Source of the DNA: Tridacna crocea | Lineage: Eukaryota; Mollusca; Bivalvia; Cardiida; Cardiidae | Length of the DNA stretch: 64,000 bases | Direction: 5' to 3' | Assembly: GCA_943736015.1 (NCBI GenBank) | Contig: OX031063.1 | Location: 43,540,672 to 43,604,671 of the forward strand | Shown: in pieces, positions 48,001 to 48,257 of the stretch | Layout: every line of letters starts with the position of its first letter | Numbering within the stretch: position 1 is the stretch's first letter | Program-made: the position numbers and the translations under genes | The notes under the pieces: generated by a model | The model's database searches: none | Told to the model about the DNA's origin: nothing | Seen by the model: the letters and a program-made list of their open reading frames with translations, nothing else

Positions 48001-48227
48001 CACATCCTATATCGGTCAAAATTGGTTCATTTGCGCGTGAATGTTGACAAAAATCTAGCTCAGCCTGAAATACTCCCACATTTATTCAAGAACTGCAAAC
48101 ATCCATTGAAAATGTGTTGTTTTGTGCTACAACACGTTCCGTTCACACCAGATAACACTACAAATGAAAGCGAGAAACAGAGATAAACAAACATTCATAC
48201 CTGTTTCTCGCACCTGTCCGCCGCCAT
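13..48227 (-). CDS. VWA3A/VWA3B-like: VWA3A/VWA3B-like von Willebrand factor A domain protein, 20 coding exons, 3' end outside window
   Basis: Joining exons by GT/AG sites on the minus strand gives an uninterrupted frame of 937 codons; human VWA3A and VWA3B are roughly 1200-1300 residues, so the C-terminus lies beyond the left edge. Order of parts: N-terminal segment; 'WLQNYGLQKNKL' module (about 90-110); first VWA domain (about 185-345) with degenerate metal site; helical linker; second 'WLEKYGLGARKL' module (about 440-455); second VWA domain (about 550-710) with DTSES (565-569), GSTNT (633-637) and LLTDGRPD (655-662); predicted coiled coil (726-770); Pro/Ser-rich tail (770-855); basic 'GGKRSKKKQ' segment (919-927). 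VWA3 proteins are intracellular and associated with motile cilia; their molecular role is not settled. Every exon junction closes in phase, so the model is strong from exon 3 to exon 17. Whether it is 3A or 3B I cannot decide. Introns run from 0.5 to 10 kb and are full of MITEs. Confidence 0.88.
114..255 (+). mobile_element. TTAA MITE, subfamily A, decayed left part
   Basis: Tip CTAACTCTTTACC and left-arm words survive; the hairpin is broken after GAAAATGCTGG. Confidence 0.45.
534..757 (-). mobile_element. TTAA MITE, subfamily A
   Basis: Left tip diverged (CCCATCACCACATAATCCC); right end AAAGAGTTAA. The open frame across it is spurious. Confidence 0.75.
792..1020 (+). mobile_element. palindromic TTAA MITE, subfamily A, complete reference copy
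   Basis: A 229-bp element bounded by TTAA at both ends, with inverted tips CCCATTACCACACAA / GTGGTAATGGG. The left arm carries ATTGAAAGCATTTGCAGACG; the right arm carries TTCTTTCTCAGGGGCGTC. The centre is a hairpin with a stem over 30 bp (GTGGGAAAAGGAGAAAATGC / TGGTTACCA loop). TTAA targets with CCC...GGG tips are the hallmark of piggyBac-type transposons; the internal hairpin is the family's own feature. No coding capacity. Later entries give strand relative to this copy. Confidence 0.85.
1410..1815 (+). mobile_element. two decayed subfamily A MITEs in tandem
   Basis: Left-arm words (CTTGTCCAAATTGAAAGC at 1436; CTTGTCGAAAAACAAAGC at 1646) each precede a partial hairpin; tips are eroded. Confidence 0.5.
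2073..2300 (-). mobile_element. decayed subfamily A MITE
   Basis: GTTAATCCTATACCAAACA tip, AGGAAGAAAGC and CCACAATGTTTTCTACC words remain. Confidence 0.45.
2397..2625 (+). mobile_element. TTAA MITE, subfamily B
   Basis: Complete 229 bp with TTAA ends. Subfamily B has arms CCATAAGGCATTTCTATGG-like / AGTAYCTATGGAGTAAAGGG and the hairpin GGTGAAATTGCTCGTCACGA with GAGCAATTTCACC. The tips agree with subfamily A; the arms do not. Confidence 0.8.
2925..3116 (-). mobile_element. decayed subfamily A MITE
   Basis: The GCTGGTAACCAGC hairpin loop and TTCTACCCTTTATTCCC survive. Confidence 0.45.
3175..3325. mobile_element. dispersed repeat with 'agacggac' tail, fragment
   Basis: GCCGCTGTCACAGAATGAGA, a C-run, CACAGACGGACACACAGATG and GAGGGGGTATAAT share order and spacing with 6943-7262. 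Confidence 0.4.
4166..4393 (+). mobile_element. TTAA MITE, subfamily A
   Basis: TTAA at both ends; hairpin loop ATTACCA; right tip GGTAAAGGATTAA. Confidence 0.8.
4940..5164 (+). mobile_element. TTAA MITE, subfamily A
   Basis: Both TTAA ends intact; a 3-4 bp gap in the right hairpin strand (TTTTCCAACGTTTTC). Confidence 0.8.
5428..5656 (-). mobile_element. TTAA MITE, subfamily A, abutting exon 19
   Basis: Complete; its right TTAA ends only 8 bp from the exon boundary at 5665, so nearly the whole 5' end of that intron is MITE. Confidence 0.8.
5665..5698 (-). CDS. VWA3-like exon 19 (34-nt microexon)
   Basis: Acceptor CAAAGCTGTTTGCAG|ACCTT, donor ATCAG|GTGACA; encodes DLKRFAKSFEI plus a split serine. 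At 34 nt it is exactly the phase-1 to phase-2 converter needed between exons 18 and 20, which is the main reason to believe it. A MITE begins 8 bp from its donor side. The longer plus-strand open frame here is a shadow. Confidence 0.7.
5909..6120 (-). mobile_element. TTAA MITE, subfamily A
   Basis: Tips slightly eroded (TTTACCGCACAATCCC ... GGTAATGAGTTA); central hairpin nearly perfect. Confidence 0.7.
6430..6798. repeat. 40-bp minisatellite, about nine copies
   Basis: The unit is GAGTTTCTATCAATTCTTTC followed by CATTTATTTCATTGTGACTG. Units alternate between GAGTTTCT and GAGGTTCT through most of the array, implying growth as an 80-bp dimer. Confidence 0.9.
6943..7262. mobile_element. dispersed repeat with 'agacggac' tail
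   Basis: Runs from CTAGAGCTGTCAATGAATAT to GGGGGGATATAAT, including runs of GACGGACA/GACAGACA. Related pieces lie at 3175-3325, 29800-29960 and 40045-40105. Confidence 0.45.
7492..7612 (-). mobile_element. subfamily A MITE, truncated after the hairpin
   Basis: Left tip TTAACTTTTTACCACA and a full hairpin; the right arm is missing. Confidence 0.6.
7658..7826. repeat. 37-bp tandem duplication of a MITE tip
   Basis: The unit CTTAACTCTTTACCACACGA plus CAAAATTTTAGACTCAT is repeated about four times; the last unit runs on into the full MITE at 7790. The repeated piece is exactly the terminal segment of that MITE plus its TTAA. Confidence 0.85.
7790..8018 (+). mobile_element. TTAA MITE, subfamily A, with amplified left tip
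   Basis: Complete 229-bp copy; see the 37-bp array at its left. Confidence 0.85.
8040..8170 (+). mobile_element. subfamily A MITE, right half
   Basis: Starts within the left arm; hairpin and right tip GGTAAAGGGCTAA remain. Confidence 0.6.
8397..8426 (-). CDS. VWA3-like exon 18 (30-nt microexon)
   Basis: Acceptor GAAATTTACAG|GTCAAG, donor GATG|GTGAGA; encodes GQGSLSDTDD in phase 1 at both ends. Its length is a multiple of three, so it could be included or skipped without harming the frame. Confidence 0.6.
8558..8766 (+). mobile_element. TTAA MITE, subfamily A
   Basis: TTAA ends; a deletion in the right arm removes about 20 bp. Confidence 0.75.
8827..9045 (+). mobile_element. TTAA MITE, subfamily A
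   Basis: TTAA ends; loop GGTGGTTACCAGC carries one mismatch. Lies in the intron next to exon 17. Confidence 0.8.
9148..9276 (-). CDS. VWA3-like exon 17
   Basis: Acceptor TTATTCTTCAG|GTCACA, donor CAAG|GTGTGT; residues 855-898; phase 1 at both ends. TSLLRTLNSRGSFSSSEWLL then ETRVLFERQAERQKKLAQ, a basic helical end. Confidence 0.85.
9399..9623 (+). mobile_element. TTAA MITE, subfamily A
   Basis: TTAA ends, left tip CTCATTACCAAAC; about 120 bp beyond the acceptor side of exon 17. Confidence 0.8.
9820..9985 (-). mobile_element. decayed subfamily A MITE
   Basis: Contains TAGCCAGCATTTTCTCC and an eroded left arm; no intact tips. Confidence 0.4.
10160..10369 (+). mobile_element. subfamily A MITE, left tip lost
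   Basis: TAGACTGGTCCAAATTGAAA to AAAGGGTTAA; the right arm is of the 'AACCAGGGATTGTTTGG' type. Confidence 0.7.
10403..10602 (-). mobile_element. subfamily A MITE with hairpin deletion
   Basis: The left hairpin strand is largely deleted; the right strand is intact. Confidence 0.55.
10735..10988 (-). CDS. VWA3-like exon 16 (Pro/Ser-rich tail)
   Basis: Acceptor CGCATTTTTCAG|AAATCA, donor GCTG|GTAAGA; residues 770-855. Low-complexity, probably disordered: FRPSSPAVPRPGSAPPDRRF and SFSKTVSKAKRPDSAIPRPA. Noticeably richer in G and C than the flanking introns. Confidence 0.9.
11195..11416. mobile_element. foldback MITE, GGGCCCGTATTCACC family
   Basis: A long inverted repeat: CACCAACCATTCTTGAGAAT ... 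ACACAACTTCTGATTGGCTA / TAGCCAATCAGAAGTTGTGT ... GGTTGGTGAATACGGGCCCG. An 18-bp piece (AACACAACTTCTGATTG) is duplicated in the left arm. Same family as the pair at 27598-27994. Confidence 0.75.
11621..11849 (+). mobile_element. TTAA MITE, subfamily D
   Basis: Tips CCCTTTCCCAAA / TTTGGGAAAGGG; arms GGACCAGACCAAATTGAAAG and CAGTAAAAACCAGGGATTG; the hairpin is shared with subfamily A. Confidence 0.8.
11958..12186 (+). mobile_element. TTAA MITE, subfamily B
   Basis: TTAA ends, complete; shares its right TTAA with the decayed copy that follows (to about 12358). Confidence 0.8.
12187..12358 (-). mobile_element. decayed subfamily A MITE between two intact ones
   Basis: ACACAATCCTGAGTTT and CTTTCGAAAACCTTGTG remain; the hairpin is replaced by a T-run. 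Confidence 0.5.
12355..12583 (-). mobile_element. TTAA MITE, A/D mixed arms
   Basis: Left arm TCCCTGGTTTTTATGGCCCT (D-like), right arm TTGTTGTTTGGGAAAGCGTTAA; complete. About 150 bp from exon 15. Confidence 0.75.
12732..12865 (-). CDS. VWA3-like exon 15 (coiled coil)
   Basis: Acceptor TTATATAATAG|AGTGAA, donor CTCAAA|GTAATA; residues 726-770. Highly charged helix (RLLKEELNKGLTDLDKVAEL and RDECAKLSWRKEIDAMKK) with heptad-like leucines. Confidence 0.88.
13034..13262 (+). mobile_element. subfamily A MITE
   Basis: Left flank TCAACTCTTTACC; right TTAA shared with the next copy. Confidence 0.7.
13259..13385 (+). mobile_element. subfamily A MITE, truncated at the hairpin
   Basis: Starts at the shared TTAA and stops at TTGTGGGAAAGAGAGATG. 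Confidence 0.65.
13571..13798 (-). mobile_element. TTAA MITE, subfamily A
   Basis: TTAA ends; loop GCTGGATGCCAGC. Confidence 0.75.
13841..14068 (-). mobile_element. TTAA MITE, subfamily A
   Basis: Complete; loop shortened by one base (GCTAGTACCAGC). Confidence 0.8.
14303..14488 (-). CDS. VWA3-like exon 14 (end of second VWA domain)
   Basis: Acceptor CTGTTTATAG|CCACCA, donor TTTGAA|GTATGT; 62 codons in phase 0 (664-725). VPVHTISFNCNDADANQFLY and ATGGRYHYFSQKG close the VWA fold. Confidence 0.95.
14657..14872 (+). mobile_element. decayed subfamily A MITE
   Basis: GAAGATGACAAACTAAATG and a partial hairpin GCAGAAAATACTGCTTAGCA; tips lost. Confidence 0.45.
15169..15399 (-). CDS. VWA3-like exon 13 (VWA core)
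   Basis: Acceptor TCTTTCCATGCAG|GAACAA, donor GATCAG|GTATTC; 77 codons in phase 0 (587-663). Holds KFNLIAFNSKAQVW, the MIDAS threonine region CWGSTNTYAGL and the strand AIYLLTDGRPD. Confidence 0.95.
15534..15766 (+). mobile_element. TTAA MITE, subfamily A
   Basis: TTAA ends, complete; 135 bp from exon 13. Confidence 0.8.
16110..16334 (+). mobile_element. TTAA MITE, subfamily A
   Basis: Left TTAA mutated (CTAACTC); right end 28 bp from the exon 12 donor side. Confidence 0.75.
16363..16501 (-). CDS. VWA3-like exon 12 (MIDAS motif of second VWA domain)
   Basis: Acceptor GATATTATACAG|GATTGA, donor ATGCAG|GTAATC; residues 540-586. LFGTLIEDQIYILIDTSESM carries the complete DxSxS metal site at 565-569. 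Confidence 0.93.
16704..16933 (-). mobile_element. TTAA MITE, subfamily A
   Basis: Complete with TTAA ends; one change in the hairpin right strand (CTCCTTTCCTC). Confidence 0.8.
16999..17208 (-). mobile_element. decayed subfamily A MITE
   Basis: Hairpin reads AGCAAATGCTAGCATCTAGC; right tip GGGAAACAGTTAA. Confidence 0.5.
17496..17724 (+). mobile_element. TTAA MITE, subfamily B
   Basis: Left TTAA mutated (CTAA); right TTAA at 17721, only 19 bp from exon 11. Confidence 0.8.
17743..17897 (-). CDS. VWA3-like exon 11
   Basis: Acceptor TCACATTTCAG|ATAAGA, donor AACAG|GTATAT; residues 489-540. Basic segment (RTRKLVNAKYCDRFPVVRWR), then HVQVTPELHRNYEQKMLVAL, the helix that leads into the second VWA domain. 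Confidence 0.9.
17925..18154 (+). mobile_element. TTAA MITE, subfamily B
   Basis: Begins 28 bp beyond exon 11, so exon 11 is bracketed by two B copies in the same orientation. Confidence 0.8.
18546..18720. repeat. large hairpin, ~75-bp arms, 6-nt loop
   Basis: CTCAAAAGAGAAAGGTATGC and AATAATGAGTGC | CTTATA | GCACTCATTATT and its partner, with further pairing out to ATCAGCTTG on both sides. Probably an old foldback MITE. Confidence 0.75.
19268..19496 (-). mobile_element. TTAA MITE, subfamily C
   Basis: Arms GCCCTGGTTTTTACATGTCT / TTGCAAGAGTCCAAAATTTT; hairpin GAAATTGCTCATAACGAGCA. Bracketed by 20-bp direct repeats (19251-19270 and 19497-19516). Confidence 0.8.
19497..19640 (+). mobile_element. 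tRNA-derived SINE, degenerate
   Basis: ATCTCTTTAGTTCAATGGTT resembles the A-box region of the copy at 51.4 kb, and TGTATTTCTGC follows about 70 bp on. The head overlaps a 20-bp direct repeat that also flanks the neighbouring MITE. Confidence 0.45.
20121..20348 (-). mobile_element. TTAA MITE, subfamily A
   Basis: Left TTAA mutated (ATAA); D-like left arm (AATCCCTGGTTTTTAC). Confidence 0.75.
20421..20645 (-). mobile_element. TTAA MITE, subfamily C
   Basis: TTAA ends; loop GCTCGTTACAAGC. Confidence 0.8.
20880..21107 (-). mobile_element. TTAA MITE, subfamily A
   Basis: TTAA ends; 37 bp from the donor side of exon 10. Confidence 0.8.
21145..21341 (-). CDS. VWA3-like exon 10 (second WL-x-x-YGL module)
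   Basis: Acceptor CATCTATTTCAG|AATCAG, donor GACGCT|GTAAGT; residues 423-488. SKHWLEKYGLGARKLQLFDI repeats the exon 3 module. The exon enters in phase 1 and leaves in phase 0. Confidence 0.92.
21770..22000. repeat. dispersed repeat, related to 25980-26250
   Basis: Landmarks AGGGACCACTCTATCTCATG, 'GTATACTGGATCATGG' and 'AGAGCATGGCTCA' recur in the same order and spacing at 26100-26240 (GAGGACCATTCTGTTTCATA and so on), at perhaps 70 percent identity by eye. Confidence 0.4.
22073..22133. repeat. perfect 23-bp-stem hairpin
   Basis: ATGTTGTGGGTACTCATTAG... pairs exactly with ...CTAATGAGTACCCACAACAT around a 15-nt interior. Confidence 0.8.
22253..22480 (-). mobile_element. TTAA MITE, subfamily B
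   Basis: Complete with TTAA ends; loop GCTCATGACAAGC. Confidence 0.8.
22885..23090. mobile_element. two decayed subfamily A MITE fragments
   Basis: CGTGCAGATGACAAATAAAA (plus arm) and AAAAACATTGTGGGGAAAG (minus arm) remain without tips. Confidence 0.4.
23620..23853 (+). mobile_element. subfamily A MITE
   Basis: Both tips eroded; the hairpin left strand has an 11-bp duplication (AAAGGAGAAAAGGAG). Confidence 0.6.
23932..24165 (-). mobile_element. TTAA MITE, subfamily A
   Basis: TTAA ends; a small insertion in the right arm (GCAAAATTAATGTTTTC). Confidence 0.8.
24381..24609 (-). mobile_element. subfamily A MITE with replaced centre
   Basis: Both arms are recognisable but the hairpin is interrupted by GGACCATTTTTTCCTTGACC; this creates a longer but meaningless open frame. 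Confidence 0.5.
24667..24811 (+). mobile_element. subfamily A MITE, internal deletion
   Basis: Left arm joins directly to the right hairpin strand (AAAGGTTCCCAGGATTTTCT), removing the palindrome. Confidence 0.55.
25703..25930 (+). mobile_element. TTAA MITE, subfamily D
   Basis: Near copy of 11621-11849; the terminal TTAAs have mutated (TTTTACCC ... GGGTTCA). Confidence 0.8.
25980..26250. repeat. dispersed repeat, related to 21770-22000
   Basis: The second copy of the element described at 21770; a shorter related piece, with the motif AACTTTTTGC, lies at 36715-36820. Confidence 0.4.
26482..26710 (+). mobile_element. TTAA MITE, subfamily B
   Basis: TTAA ends; perfect hairpin with loop GCTCATCATGAGC. 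Confidence 0.8.
26934..27153 (+). mobile_element. TTAA MITE, subfamily A
   Basis: TTAA ends; 9-bp deletion in the right hairpin strand (CAGCATTTTCCCAAAATG). Confidence 0.8.
27403..27588 (-). mobile_element. TTAA MITE, subfamily A, hairpin deleted
   Basis: GCATTGTAGAAAATGTTTTC joins the arms and the whole loop is gone. Confidence 0.7.
27598..27795. mobile_element. foldback MITE, GGGCCCGTATTCACC family, copy 1 of tandem pair
   Basis: Nearly perfect inverted repeat: GGGCCCGTATTCACCAACCA ... TTGGCTAAACCATTCGGTTT AGCCAA ... GGTGAATACGGGCCC. Confidence 0.85.
27797..27994. mobile_element. foldback MITE, GGGCCCGTATTCACC family, copy 2 of tandem pair
   Basis: Starts one base after copy 1. The arms differ (GTAACAGAACGTCTGATTGG), so it is a separate insertion rather than a recent duplication. 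Confidence 0.85.
28061..28277 (+). mobile_element. TTAA MITE, subfamily A
   Basis: TTAA ends; loop GCTGGTCAGCAGC; 6-bp loss in the left arm. Confidence 0.75.
28511..28522 (-). CDS. possible 12-nt in-frame microexon of the VWA3-like gene
   Basis: In the 10.3 kb intron between exons 9 and 10, TTTTGTGCATGTTATAG precedes CCTCCAAATTCC, which is followed by GTAAGTTCC. Inclusion would insert four residues (ASKF, with the split codon reading Q) between residues 423 and 424 without a frame change. Both splice sites look good but there is no protein-level support. Confidence 0.25.
28620..28849 (+). mobile_element. TTAA MITE, subfamily B
   Basis: Complete with TTAA ends and a perfect loop GCTCGTCACGAGC. 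Confidence 0.85.
28873..29101 (+). mobile_element. TTAA MITE, subfamily A
   Basis: Left TTAA mutated (CCAACTC); otherwise complete. Confidence 0.75.
29523..29749 (-). mobile_element. TTAA MITE, subfamily A
   Basis: Left TTAA intact; right tip GGTAATGAGACAA mutated. Confidence 0.75.
30412..30640 (-). mobile_element. TTAA MITE, subfamily A
   Basis: Complete 229 bp, both tips CCCATTACCA / GGTAATGGG. Confidence 0.85.
31139..31357 (-). mobile_element. MITE, subfamily C
   Basis: Part of the right hairpin strand is missing (GCTCATAATGAGCTTTTCCC). Confidence 0.7.
31431..31659 (+). mobile_element. TTAA MITE, subfamily A
   Basis: Complete; ends 30 bp from exon 9. Confidence 0.85.
31689..31924 (-). 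CDS. VWA3-like exon 9
   Basis: Acceptor CATTTTCACCAG|ATATCA, donor ATTG|GTAAGTG; residues 344-423. Completes the first VWA domain (GGKYHIYAVIME), then a basic segment (NRANIVLKRKTFGGIPPGAG) and an amphipathic helix (REDVLLLFQEMEEARSTL). Leaves in phase 1. A 10.3 kb intron follows. Confidence 0.9.
32304..32466. repeat. 32-bp minisatellite, about five copies
   Basis: Unit AGAGTCCAATACAGATTTTT followed by CAAAAAGAGGCA, 10-25 percent divergent; lies in the short intron between exons 8 and 9. Confidence 0.8.
32595..32708 (-). mobile_element. subfamily A MITE, right half
   Basis: Starts at GTTTTCTACCCTTCAC; ends GGTAATGAGTTAA. Confidence 0.65.
32868..32974 (-). CDS. VWA3-like exon 8
   Basis: Acceptor CCTTATCACAG|ATTTGT, donor GGAAA|GTAAGT; residues 309-344. 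PPVHVVSYNCDNSETVRFLR matches VPVHTISFNCNDADANQFLY in the second domain: the last core strand and helix of the VWA fold. Confidence 0.92.
33018..33103 (-). mobile_element. MITE left half, interrupted by the 33132-34230 repeat
   Basis: TTAACCCTTTCCTAAACAAT through the left hairpin strand to GAAAATGCAT; the likely right half is at 34255-34370. Confidence 0.6.
33132..34230 (+). mobile_element. dispersed ~1.1 kb repeat with 'gggccatgatggccc' head and internal tandem units
   Basis: It starts ACAAGAGGGCCATGATGGCC. Five ~160-270 bp degenerate units follow, each with 'CTTGTGACCCC' and 'GGTAGCCCTAGGCCTTA' landmarks (33270, 33538, 33698, 33876, 34039), and it ends near TTTGTTGCCATGGCAACC. It interrupts a MITE, halves of which remain on both sides (33018-33103 and about 34255-34370). 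The head resembles a repeat common in bivalve genomes; I cannot name the family. Confidence 0.55.
34548..34776 (+). mobile_element. TTAA MITE, subfamily A
   Basis: TTAA ends; right tip GTGGTCACGGG mutated. Confidence 0.8.
34839..34907 (-). CDS. VWA3-like exon 7
   Basis: Acceptor CATGTTTTTTCAG|AATGAA, donor AAAG|GTAGGA; 23 codons in phase 0. NEAVYLYSEGSSSDSCRQLL corresponds to the strand IYLLTDGRPD of the second VWA domain; the conserved TDG aspartate is absent (SEG). Confidence 0.88.
35259..35489 (-). mobile_element. TTAA MITE, B-like arms with C-like hairpin
   Basis: Left tip CCCTTTACCCCATAGATACT (B); hairpin GAGAAATTGCTCGTAACGAG (C); right arm GGCATATCAGATAAAGGG. Confidence 0.75.
35713..35800 (-). 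mobile_element. tRNA-derived SINE fragment
   Basis: The minus strand reads TGTCTTTAGCTCAGTC ... ATGGGTTCAAATCCTGCCAG then ATGCGGTT, with a good B-box. Same family as 51310-51440, truncated. Confidence 0.6.
35882..36113 (+). mobile_element. MITE, A left arm joined to D right arm
   Basis: Left ACCAAACGACAATAGTTTAG (A); right CAGACCCGTAAAAACCAGAG ... GGGAAAGGGTTAA (D). Confidence 0.75.
36160..36319 (-). CDS. VWA3-like exon 6
   Basis: Acceptor TCTCCTAACAG|AGCTTC, donor AAACAA|GTAGGT; residues 232-285. Aligns by position with exon 13 of the second VWA domain: TIQGAIQWLWDLDRLAGVSN corresponds to SLEGAWRWIQGLSCWGSTN, with the MIDAS threonine replaced by serine. Confidence 0.9.
36818..37045 (-). 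mobile_element. subfamily A MITE
   Basis: Tips CCCATTACCACACG / GGTAATGGG intact, flanking TTAA mutated on both sides. Confidence 0.8.
37257..37507 (-). CDS. VWA3-like exon 5 (start of first VWA domain)
   Basis: Acceptor TTTGTTTCACAG|GTAACA, donor ATTAG|GTAACA; residues 149-232. A helical, charged lead-in (RQLEGRLQQALNLYKRRLEW) is followed by LFGVIEEKAITIVLDIRNMS, the first VWA beta strand. The MIDAS signature expected after the aspartate (DxSxS) reads DIRNM here, so metal binding is probably lost. Confidence 0.92.
37834..38054 (-). mobile_element. subfamily A MITE
   Basis: Left CCCTTTACCATACAATG; right tip eroded; hairpin intact. About 55 bp from exon 4. Confidence 0.65.
38110..38201 (-). 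CDS. VWA3-like exon 4
   Basis: Acceptor TATTGTAG|ACTTTG, donor TACAAT|GTAAGG; residues 118-148 (DFDWTIKRPVSSRYAEGLF then NQLMRPDGKMYN); leaves in phase 0. The first 11 exon bases are part of a 30-bp tandem repeat that continues into the upstream intron. Confidence 0.9.
38191..38337. repeat. 30-bp tandem repeat spanning the exon 4 splice acceptor
   Basis: The plus-strand unit is CCAATCAAAGTCTACAATAC plus ATAGAATTAT. Copies: 38191, 38221, 38251, then two diverged copies (38281, 38311). The first copy contains the first 11 bases of exon 4 and its AG acceptor. Confidence 0.85.
38405..38633 (+). mobile_element. TTAA MITE, subfamily A
   Basis: Left TTAA intact, right GGGATAA. Confidence 0.8.
38735..38965 (-). 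mobile_element. TTAA MITE, subfamily A
   Basis: TTAA ends; perfect hairpin; a few inserted A/T bases. Confidence 0.8.
39001..39352. repeat. 36-bp minisatellite, about ten copies
   Basis: Unit GGTTATGTGTTCAGTGAAGA plus AATCATTTCAGGTATA, starting 35 bp after a MITE. The early units stay open in one plus-strand frame as a 12-residue repeat (GYMFSEEIISGI), which I take as chance. Confidence 0.9.
39363..39580 (+). mobile_element. subfamily A MITE, right tip lost
   Basis: CTAACTCATTACTGAACTG to the right arm; ends about 40 bp from exon 3. Confidence 0.6.
39621..39857 (-). CDS. VWA3-like exon 3 (first WL-x-x-YGL module)
   Basis: Acceptor ATTTTTTCAG|GAGTG, donor GAAG|GTAAAA; enters and leaves in phase 1; residues 39-118. 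Contains LISTKKWLQNYGLQKNKLSI followed by MQILPAIGFKMSEG. A matching block recurs in exon 10 (MSSKHWLEKYGLGARKLQLF), indicating an internal duplication of a module that precedes each VWA domain. Confidence 0.9.
40128..40354 (+). mobile_element. decayed subfamily A MITE
   Basis: CTTAACTCTTCACTGAGTG ... GGTAAATGGTTGAA; hairpin weakened. Confidence 0.55.
40440..40634 (+). mobile_element. subfamily A MITE, left tip lost
   Basis: TCGAAATTGAAAGTACTTAC to GTGTGGTAAAGAATTC. Confidence 0.6.
40631..40859 (-). mobile_element. TTAA MITE, subfamily A
   Basis: Left TTAA mutated to TTCA; right TTAA shared with the next copy. Confidence 0.75.
40856..41083 (-). mobile_element. TTAA MITE, subfamily A, head-to-tail with its neighbour
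   Basis: Shares TTAA 40856-40859 with the preceding element, so one inserted exactly into the target duplicate of the other. Confidence 0.8.
41245..41474 (+). mobile_element. TTAA MITE, subfamily A
   Basis: TTAA ends; 39 bp from the donor side of exon 2. Confidence 0.8.
41514..41601 (-). CDS. VWA3-like exon 2
   Basis: Encodes VSAQLSNTTTKMM then ETMLAVDPYKKMAYSD, ending GACA|GTAAGC in phase 1, which pairs exactly with the next exon. The upper boundary is uncertain. The acceptor GAG|GTTTCGG keeps the frame with exon 1 but lacks a pyrimidine tract. A better acceptor (TTATTTTCCAG, exon start at 41674) brings an in-frame TGA and would make this a UTR-plus-start exon, translation beginning at the ATGATG at 41568. 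Confidence 0.65.
41763..41895 (-). mobile_element. subfamily A MITE, left half plus hairpin
   Basis: TTAAACCATTACCACACAAT to CCACAATGATTTC. Confidence 0.6.
41914..42016. mobile_element. foldback MITE, GGGCCCGTATTCACC family, left half
   Basis: GGGCCCGTATTCACCAACCA to TTGGCTAAACCATAAAAAG; the right arm is lost. Confidence 0.7.
42500..42724 (+). mobile_element. subfamily A MITE
   Basis: Left tip eroded; right GGTAAAGAGTTAA intact. Confidence 0.7.
42725..44183. other. intron 1 sequence without clear exons
   Basis: Apart from the dispersed repeat at 42945 I see no supported exon or intact element. CGAGAATAGG- and CGGAGAAGCG-rich parts (43130-43200, 44000-44040) have more CpG than the surroundings. 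Confidence 0.35.
42945..43065. repeat. dispersed repeat, copy 1
   Basis: AAAACTTATATTAATCTCTC and 'GAATGTGTGGGCAATGAAA' recur at 49105-49220 with similar spacing. Confidence 0.5.
46009..46090 (+). mobile_element. tRNA-derived SINE head
   Basis: GCCCCGCTTGGCCCAGTGGT resembles a tRNA 5' half with an A-box, and GGTTCAAGCCACT 40 bp on is a B-box. There is no closing acceptor stem, so it is a SINE promoter rather than a working tRNA. Confidence 0.55.
46297..46579 (+). mobile_element. subfamily A MITE with internal arm duplication, nested in the 3.8 kb element
   Basis: The left-arm word TTGAAAGCATTTGCAGAC appears a second time in mid-element and the hairpin is broken; TTAA ends. Confidence 0.65.
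46689..47177 (+). repeat. direct duplication, copy 1 (inside 3.8 kb element)
   Basis: Begins near GCTACTCTAATGATTTCAT and runs to CTTTCGCGCAAGGAAGC. It matches 47453-47946 almost base for base, including the CCTTTCG motifs and the 'CTATAGACGG' segment. Confidence 0.85.
47453..47946 (+). repeat. direct duplication, copy 2 (inside 3.8 kb element)
   Basis: The second copy of the ~490 bp block, ending in the outer right terminus of the element. Differences from copy 1 are scattered single bases and a few indels. Confidence 0.85.
47969..48200. other. 5' part of intron 1 of the VWA3-like gene
   Basis: AT-rich; apart from the palindrome TACCGCGGTA at 47991 I see no element or exon between the 3.8 kb element and exon 1. 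Confidence 0.5.
48201..48227 (-). CDS. VWA3-like candidate coding exon 1 (start codon)
   Basis: ATG in the context AAGATGGCGGCG, nine codons (MAADRCEKQ), then donor CAG|GTATGA in phase 0. It joins in frame to the 'VSAQLSN' start of the next exon. If instead the stronger acceptor at 41675 is used, these nine codons read into a stop two codons later (Q-V-H-stop) and would be an upstream ORF. An RFX-type X-box lies just upstream. Confidence 0.6.
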
Positions 48228-48241
48228 CTTGTTTACAGGTG

Positions 48242-48256
48242 GTTGCTTGGAGTAAC
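48242..48256. promoter_or_regulatory. RFX X-box-like motif upstream of the VWA3-like gene
   Basis: GTTGCTTGGAGTAAC fits the X-box pattern RYYNYY-N3-RRNRAC (GTTGCT / TGG / AGTAAC) and also fits it on the opposite strand. It ends 15 bp before the candidate ATG. X-boxes bound by RFX factors are typical of ciliary gene promoters, within a couple of hundred bases of the start. The match is seen; function is inferred. Confidence 0.6.
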
Positions 48257-48257
48257 C

